Shown in pieces: positions 6,815-11,111 of a stretch of 11,111 nt of DNA. The position numbers and the translations under genes were made by a program. This stretch comes from Paramuribaculum sp. (GTDB taxonomy: Bacteria; Bacteroidota; Bacteroidia; Bacteroidales; Muribaculaceae). Position 1 is the first letter of the stretch. Each line of letters opens with the position of its first letter. Location of the stretch: contig JAIDQW010000152.1 of assembly GCA_029062075.1 (NCBI GenBank), positions 1 through 11,111 of the forward strand, written 5' to 3'. The notes beneath the pieces were generated by a model that saw only the letters and a program-made list of their open reading frames with translations, was not told where the DNA came from and ran no database searches.

Positions 6815-9226
6815 ATGAAAAAAACAGTTTTTATAGCTATGGCTTGCGCGACTGCGATATGCACTTGCGCCGGAAATGTGCTTAAATACAACAAACCTGC
6901 CCGATTCTTTGAGGAGGCGCTTATTATCGGCAACGGTAATCTCGGAGCTATTGTTTACGGTGACCAGAGAGGTGAACGCCTCTCGCTGAACGACATCACT
7001 CTCTGGACCGGCGAACCGGAAAACGGAGTAACCACTCCGGATGCCTACAAAGCTATTCCGGAAATAAGAGCGGCGCTTGATGCCGAAAACTACAGAGCCG
7101 CCGATTCGCTGCAGCTCAAAGTGCAAGGTCACTACACCGACAACTATCAGCCGCTCGGCACTCTGACTATCGACTACCTCAACTGCCCGGACAAGCTGCC
7201 AGCCGATTACACCCGGTCTCTTGATATTGACAGTGCGATAGCCCACGCCTCTTATACCGCTAACGGCTATCCGGTGAATACCGAATATTTCGCATCCGCT
7301 CCCGATTCAGCTATAGTAATACGGATATCAACTGCTGACCCTGCCGGGCTTGATGCAGTGATTTCACTTGACAGCAAGCTGCCTCACTCTGTCACAGCCA
7401 CCGGAAACGAGCTGATTTCCACCGGCTATGCGGCATACCACTCACTCCCCGTGTATTACAATAACGGTGGCAACCCGAAACACCTTTACGACCCGGACAG
7501 AGGTACCCGTTTCCGCACTATCGCAAAGGCTATTAATGAGGGAGGAACAGTCGGCGCTACAGATGCCGGTCAGCTCAAAGCAACCGGAGTGAAAACTCTC
7601 ACTCTGATAGTGACCAATGCTACCAGCTTCAACGGATTTGACAAAAATCCGGCAACACAGGGCAAAGACTATAAATCACTTGCAGCGAACAGAATCAAAG
7701 AAGCGTCCGGCAAAAGTTTCAACGAGCTTAAAAGCCGCCATGTTGCCGACTATAAGAAGTATTTTGACCGTGTGAGCATTGATTTCGGAACAACAGCTCC
7801 GGAAATAGCTGCCCTCCCCACAGATGAACAACTGAAACTTTACACCGACTCCACCGGTTACAACCCTGACCTCGAAGAGCTATTCTTTCAGTTCGGCAGA
7901 TACCTTCTCATATCTTCTTCCCGCACTCCCGGAGTGCCCGCAAACCTTCAGGGACTCTGGAATGAATATATGTTGCCGCCGTGGAGCTCAAACTACACCA
8001 CTAACATCAACCTGGAAGAAAACTACTGGCATGCGGAGGTGACAAACCTGAGCGAACTGCATGCACCGCTCTTCACATTCATGCAGAATCTATCCTCTCC
8101 CCGTGCCGGACAAGCTACCGCAAAAAGCTATTACGGAATTGACAACGGCGGATGGACACTCGGACAGAATTCCGACATCTGGGCTACAACAAACCCGGTG
8201 GGACTGAACGTAGGTCACCCCTCATGGGCTAACTGGACTATGGGTGGAGCATGGCTGGCTACCCATATCTGGGACCATTACCTCTTTACCGGCGACAAGG
8301 AGTTTCTGAAAGACAACTACAATGTGCTTAAAGGTGCTGCGCTATTCTGCCTTGACTGGCTCATTGAGAAAAACGGTGAGCTTATAACCTCACCCGGTAC
8401 TTCCCCCGAAAATCTCTTCTATACGCCTGACGGTTATGTTGGAGCAACCCTTTACGGAGGCACAGCCGATCTCGCCATGACCCGCCAGTGTCTCACCGAC
8501 ACCCGTGACGCAGCCGCTGTGCTCTGTGTCGATAAAGAGCTTCGTGCCCGTATTGACAAAACCCTGAAAAAACTTCATCCCTACAAGATTGGCGCCAAGG
8601 GAAATCTCCAGGAGTGGTACTACGACTGGGAAGATCCCGAACCGACACACCGCCACCAGAGCCACCTCTTCGGCTTGTATCCGGGAAGACATATCACTCC
8701 AGCTTCAAACCCCGACCTTGCCAAAGCGGCTGCTCGTACACTTGAGATAAAAGGCGACAAAACCACCGGCTGGAGCACCGGCTGGAGAATCAGCCTCTTT
8801 GCACGCCTGCTTGATGCAGAGAAAGCGTACAAAACCTACCGTACACTCCTTAAATATGTAAGCCCCGACGGCTACAAAGGTGAGGATGCACGCAGAGGCG
8901 GCGGCACATATCCCAACCTGCTGGGAGCACACTCTCCATTCCAGATTGACTCCAATTTCGGCGGTCCTGCCGGAGTTGCAGAAATACTTATTCAGTCAAC
9001 TCCGACATCTGTAACTCTCCTCCCCGCTCTGCCGGAGCAGTGGTCACAGGGTAGCGTGAAAGGTCTGCGTGCCCGCGGAGGCATCGAGGTTGATATGCAG
9101 TGGGATAACGGCAAAATCACCTCCGCTACTCTGAAATCGGAGAAAGGTGCCACCACTACAGTGAACTACAACGGCAAGGCACGCAAGGTTAAAATACCGG
9201 CAGGAGGCTCTGTCAACATCAACTGA
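6815..9226 (+). CDS. secreted glycoside hydrolase family 95 (alpha-L-fucosidase)
   Basis: An 803-residue enzyme, full length for GH95, predicted to release fucose (typically alpha-1,2-linked, as in mucin O-glycans and milk oligosaccharides) in the periplasm or at the cell surface. ATG 6815 is chosen because it begins a typical signal peptide (MKKTVFIAMACATAICTCAG); no good lipobox is seen, so signal peptidase I cleavage is likely. Order: N-terminal beta-sandwich (about 21-270), helical barrel (about 330-690), C-terminal beta domain. NLQGLWN lies at 377-383. The candidate catalytic set, by analogy with Bifidobacterium AfcA, is present: Asn397 and Asn399 in YTTNIN, Glu532 in SPE (acid) and Asp712 in QIDSNFGG. 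Some GH95 members act on L-galactose instead, so the linkage is not settled. No SusC/SusD genes are nearby, so it is not in an obvious polysaccharide utilisation locus. lpxB begins 2 bases after its stop. Confidence 0.93.
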   Translation: MKKTVFIAMACATAICTCAGNVLKYNKPARFFEEALIIGNGNLGAIVYGDQRGERLSLNDITLWTGEPENGVTTPDAYKAIPEIRAALDAENYRAADSLQLKVQGHYTDNYQPLGTLTIDYLNCPDKLPADYTRSLDIDSAIAHASYTANGYPVNTEYFASAPDSAIVIRISTADPAGLDAVISLDSKLPHSVTATGNELISTGYAAYHSLPVYYNNGGNPKHLYDPDRGTRFRTIAKAINEGGTVGATDAGQLKATGVKTLTLIVTNATSFNGFDKNPATQGKDYKSLAANRIKEASGKSFNELKSRHVADYKKYFDRVSIDFGTTAPEIAALPTDEQLKLYTDSTGYNPDLEELFFQFGRYLLISSSRTPGVPANLQGLWNEYMLPPWSSNYTTNINLEENYWHAEVTNLSELHAPLFTFMQNLSSPRAGQATAKSYYGIDNGGWTLGQNSDIWATTNPVGLNVGHPSWANWTMGGAWLATHIWDHYLFTGDKEFLKDNYNVLKGAALFCLDWLIEKNGELITSPGTSPENLFYTPDGYVGATLYGGTADLAMTRQCLTDTRDAAAVLCVDKELRARIDKTLKKLHPYKIGAKGNLQEWYYDWEDPEPTHRHQSHLFGLYPGRHITPASNPDLAKAAARTLEIKGDKTTGWSTGWRISLFARLLDAEKAYKTYRTLLKYVSPDGYKGEDARRGGGTYPNLLGAHSPFQIDSNFGGPAGVAEILIQSTPTSVTLLPALPEQWSQGSVKGLRARGGIEVDMQWDNGKITSATLKSEKGATTTVNYNGKARKVKIPAGGSVNIN

Positions 9227-9228
9227 CC

Positions 9229-10356
9229 ATGCACTACTTCATCTGCGCAGGCGAGCCATCCGGAGATCTTCACGCCGCAGCACTGTTCAAGGAGATAAAA
9301 ACATTTGATTCCGAGGCGATGTTCACCTTTTTGGGAGGTGACCTCATGACCTCGGCTGCCGGCTGCAACCCGGTGATACACTACTCCAGAATGGCATTCA
9401 TGGGCTTTAGCGAGGTGCTCAGAAATCTGCGCACGATAGGCGACAATATAAAACTTGCCAAGAGCGCGCTTGCAGAAAGCGGAGCCGACTGTTTTATAGC
9501 CGTCGACTATCCCGGGTTCAATCTTAAGCTCGCCAAGTACGCTTACTCCATAGGGGTACCGGTGTATTGGTATATCTCTCCAAAGGTTTGGGCATGGAAA
9601 GAATATCGCGTGAAGTCGCTGCGCAAATATGTGCGTAAAATGCTCTGCATTCTCCCCTTTGAAGTGGAGTTTTACAGGAAGCACCGCATGGAGGCGGTGT
9701 ATGTTGGCAATCCGAGTCTTGAGGAGATAGATGCCCGCCTTGCCAAAGCCCCCTCCAAAGAGGAATTTTGCATTGCAAACGGGCTGCGACCCGATAGCCC
9801 TGTGCTTGCTCTCGTGCCGGGAAGCAGGCGCGGAGAAATCAAGAACAATCTGCCGGTAATGGCACAGGTGGCAAGGAAGCATCCGGAATTGCAGCCTGTG
9901 ATAGCAGGGGCACCTGGACGTGGTGCAGCTGATTATGCTATCGCTCCGGGTATTCCGGTTTTATATGGTTGCACCTTTGATCTCATGGCGATTGCTGATG
10001 AAGCTCTCGTAACTTCCGGCACCGCCACTCTCGAATGTGCCCTCGCCGGCACTCCGCAGGTGGTGTGCTACCGCGCAAATGCCTCCCGCCTGAGCTATAA
10101 TATCATGAAAATGATTCTCAAAATACCGTTTGTTTCACTGCCAAACCTCATTGCCGGCGAGAAAGTGATTCCTGAAATGCTGGTGCACCAATGCACTGTG
10201 GAAGGCGTTGATGAAGAGCTGAACGCAATAATGCCCGGTGCACCCGGCAGAACTATGATGCTTGAAGGCTATGCCGGAATCCGCGCCAAATTAGGTGAAC
10301 ACGGAGCGGCGCGCAGAGCAGCAGAAGTCATTACTACAGATTTGAAACGGATATGA
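9229..10356 (+). CDS. lpxB: lipid A disaccharide synthase
   Basis: GT19 glycosyltransferase that joins UDP-2,3-diacylglucosamine to lipid X, making the lipid A disaccharide 1-phosphate with release of UDP, at the cytoplasmic face of the inner membrane. At 375 residues it is of normal length. Family signatures run end to end: AGEPSGDLH (7-15), FLGGDLM (34-40), MAFMGFSEVL (55-64), VDYPGFN (92-98), YISPKVWAWK (115-124), LPFE (142-145), VGNP (159-162), PGSR (197-200), SGTATLECAL (263-272) and LPNLIAGEKVIPE (304-316). The ATG is 2 bases after the fucosidase stop, and no promoter is seen between them. An AGGAGG at 9202-9207 is 21 bases before the start, too far for a normal ribosome binding site. 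The phosphatase gene overlaps its stop by ATGA. Lipid A synthesis is normally essential, so expression must be steady whatever drives the fucosidase. Confidence 0.96.
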   Translation: MHYFICAGEPSGDLHAAALFKEIKTFDSEAMFTFLGGDLMTSAAGCNPVIHYSRMAFMGFSEVLRNLRTIGDNIKLAKSALAESGADCFIAVDYPGFNLKLAKYAYSIGVPVYWYISPKVWAWKEYRVKSLRKYVRKMLCILPFEVEFYRKHRMEAVYVGNPSLEEIDARLAKAPSKEEFCIANGLRPDSPVLALVPGSRRGEIKNNLPVMAQVARKHPELQPVIAGAPGRGAADYAIAPGIPVLYGCTFDLMAIADEALVTSGTATLECALAGTPQVVCYRANASRLSYNIMKMILKIPFVSLPNLIAGEKVIPEMLVHQCTVEGVDEELNAIMPGAPGRTMMLEGYAGIRAKLGEHGAARRAAEVITTDLKRI

Positions 10357-10889
10357 TTATAGAGAACCTTATACCGGTAATCACTCCCCTTGTAACCTCA
10401 GGTAAACCCAGAGTACTTTTTATTTGCCTCGGCAATATTTGTCGCAGCCCGGCTGCCGAAGGGGTGCTTGACCAGATCATTGAGGAGCATCATGACACCG
10501 ACAGGTGGACCGTCGATTCTGCCGGCACCGGCAACTACCACATCGGTGATCTCCCAGATTCTCGCATGAGGGCACACGCCCGCCGCAGAGGTCTTAACCT
10601 GACCCATCACTGCAGACAAGTGACCTTGAGCGACTTTGACGATTTTGACCTCATCATACCTATGGATGCCTCTAACGAGCGCAACCTGAGAGCTTTGGCA
10701 CCAACCGATACCGCAGAGAGCAAAATCATACCTATGGCAAAATTTTTCAATCTCGCCACCCGCTTCGACTATGTTCCCGACCCTTATTACGAGGGCTCGG
10801 AAGGTTTTGAACTGGTACTTGATCTGCTGCAGGACGGATGCCTTAATCTTTACGACACCGTTACCGAAGCGATGCGGCAAACTTTATAA
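10353..10889 (+). CDS. low-molecular-weight protein tyrosine phosphatase
   Basis: A 178-residue cytoplasmic phosphatase that would remove phosphate from phosphotyrosine through a cysteinyl-phosphate intermediate. The P-loop CLGNICRS (25-32) gives nucleophile Cys25 and Arg31 in the C-x5-R pattern. The general-acid motif is DPYY (143-146, Asp143), and DLIIPMDASNERNL (99-112) is also typical of the family. About 20 residues precede the first core strand, a modest extension. ATG 10353 overlaps the lpxB stop (ATGA), so its translation is probably coupled to lpxB. Family members often act with bacterial tyrosine kinases in capsule and polysaccharide export, but no such kinase is in the window and the partner is unknown. 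Confidence 0.94.
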   Translation: MIIENLIPVITPLVTSGKPRVLFICLGNICRSPAAEGVLDQIIEEHHDTDRWTVDSAGTGNYHIGDLPDSRMRAHARRRGLNLTHHCRQVTLSDFDDFDLIIPMDASNERNLRALAPTDTAESKIIPMAKFFNLATRFDYVPDPYYEGSEGFELVLDLLQDGCLNLYDTVTEAMRQTL

Positions 10890-10905
10890 CTCCCGCAGGT
10901 GTTTT

Positions 10906-10937
10906 ATTGATATATAAATAACTATAAATTGATATAT
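10906..10937 (+). repeat. two direct copies of ATTGATATAT
   Basis: The 10-base word ATTGATATAT occurs at 10906-10915 and again at 10928-10937, starts 22 bases apart (about two helical turns), in the gap between the phosphatase and the small membrane protein. The second copy ends just before the ATG at 10939. It could be a regulator site or an accident of an AT-rich leader. Confidence 0.3.
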
Positions 10938-10938
10938 C

Positions 10939-11079
10939 ATGGCACAACAAAAGACACCTGACAAAGAGCAACAATCCGTTTATCCACCCGATACCCCCCG
11001 CAAAAACTGGGCGGCTATCATCATTACCCTTGTCATTATTGCGGCAGGCATTATAGCTTTTTATTGCATGGGTGCATAA
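10939..11079 (+). CDS. small single-span membrane protein, 46 residues
   Basis: An open frame from ATG 10939 to TAA 11077-11079. The first 23 residues are hydrophilic, rich in Gln, Lys and Pro (MAQQKTPDKEQQ, then PPDTPRKN). Residues about 24-44 form one clear membrane span (WAAIIITLVIIAAGIIAF), followed by a short YCMGA end. The charge pattern (Arg-Lys just before the span) suggests the N-terminus stays in the cytoplasm. It lies 49 bases after the phosphatase in the same direction and may share its transcript. I do not recognise a family. Support comes from the clean hydrophilic-then-hydrophobic design and the tight fit between the phosphatase and the sigma-54 site. Confidence 0.7.
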   Translation: MAQQKTPDKEQQSVYPPDTPRKNWAAIIITLVIIAAGIIAFYCMGA

Positions 11080-11095
11080 TTGGCACGGTTTTTGC
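11080..11095 (+). promoter_or_regulatory. sigma-54 (RpoN) promoter pointing out of the window
   Basis: TTGGCACGGTTTTTGC carries the -24 GG (11082-11083) and -12 GC (11094-11095) separated by exactly 10 bases, and fits the consensus TGGCAC-N5-TTGC. Transcription should begin near 11107, so the regulated gene lies to the right of the window. It starts one base after the stop of the small membrane protein. Sigma-54 promoters need an AAA+ enhancer-binding activator, and none is encoded here. Confidence 0.8.
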
Positions 11096-11111
11096 GTAAA
11101 CTGATTAATAA

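Noticed and set aside
6620..7246. Open frame on the minus strand across the end of the methyltransferase and the start of the fucosidase
   Set aside because: It spans two well-supported plus-strand genes and their promoter, with no recognisable domain.
9166..9882. Long open frame on the minus strand opposite lpxB
   Set aside because: It is antisense to a full-length, motif-complete lpxB, resembles no family, and has no promoter; it is a shadow of GC-richer codon use.
10398..10880. Open frame on the minus strand opposite the phosphatase
   Set aside because: The phosphatase on the other strand has intact P-loop and DPYY motifs; this frame has no domain or start signal.

Overview
The window looks like chromosomal DNA of a gut Bacteroidales bacterium, plausibly Muribaculaceae or a relative. 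The grounds are Bacteroidota-type promoters (TTTG-N20-TAnnTTTG), A/T-rich leaders without clear Shine-Dalgarno sites, a PorE-like TPR/PD40 lipoprotein, a secreted GH95 fucosidase and a DUF6291-type protein. The family-level placement is inference.

Left block (1-3151, minus strand): an MsbA-type ABC exporter and, 7 bases downstream, a lipoprotein (TPR, then five PD40 blades, then the start of a regulatory-like domain) that runs off the left edge. Both belong to the cell envelope and probably share one transcript from a promoter near 3178-3209.

Middle block (about 3170-6750, plus strand): visibly AT-rich, with a DUF6291-type gene (3378-3830) followed by a type II restriction-modification pair. 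The endonuclease (3979-5070) looks AccI-like, with a PD-(D/E)xK-type layout ending in E-V-R. The gamma-class N6-adenine methyltransferase (from 5067) overlaps it by ATGA. No integrase, transposase or controller protein is visible. The AccI target GTMKAC was found only once in the whole window when read by eye, and not at all in the restriction-modification genes.

Right block (6815-11079, plus strand, richer in G+C): a secreted GH95 fucosidase, then lpxB (lipid A disaccharide synthase) 2 bases later, then a low-molecular-weight tyrosine phosphatase overlapping lpxB by ATGA, then a 46-residue single-span membrane protein. The tight spacing implies a joint transcript. Immediately after the last stop codon is a near-perfect sigma-54 promoter (11080-11095) pointing out of the window.

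No tRNA, rRNA, CRISPR array, insertion sequence or convincing rho-independent terminator was found. No gene-free stretch exceeds 300 bases. The longest, 3152-3377, holds two divergent promoters.
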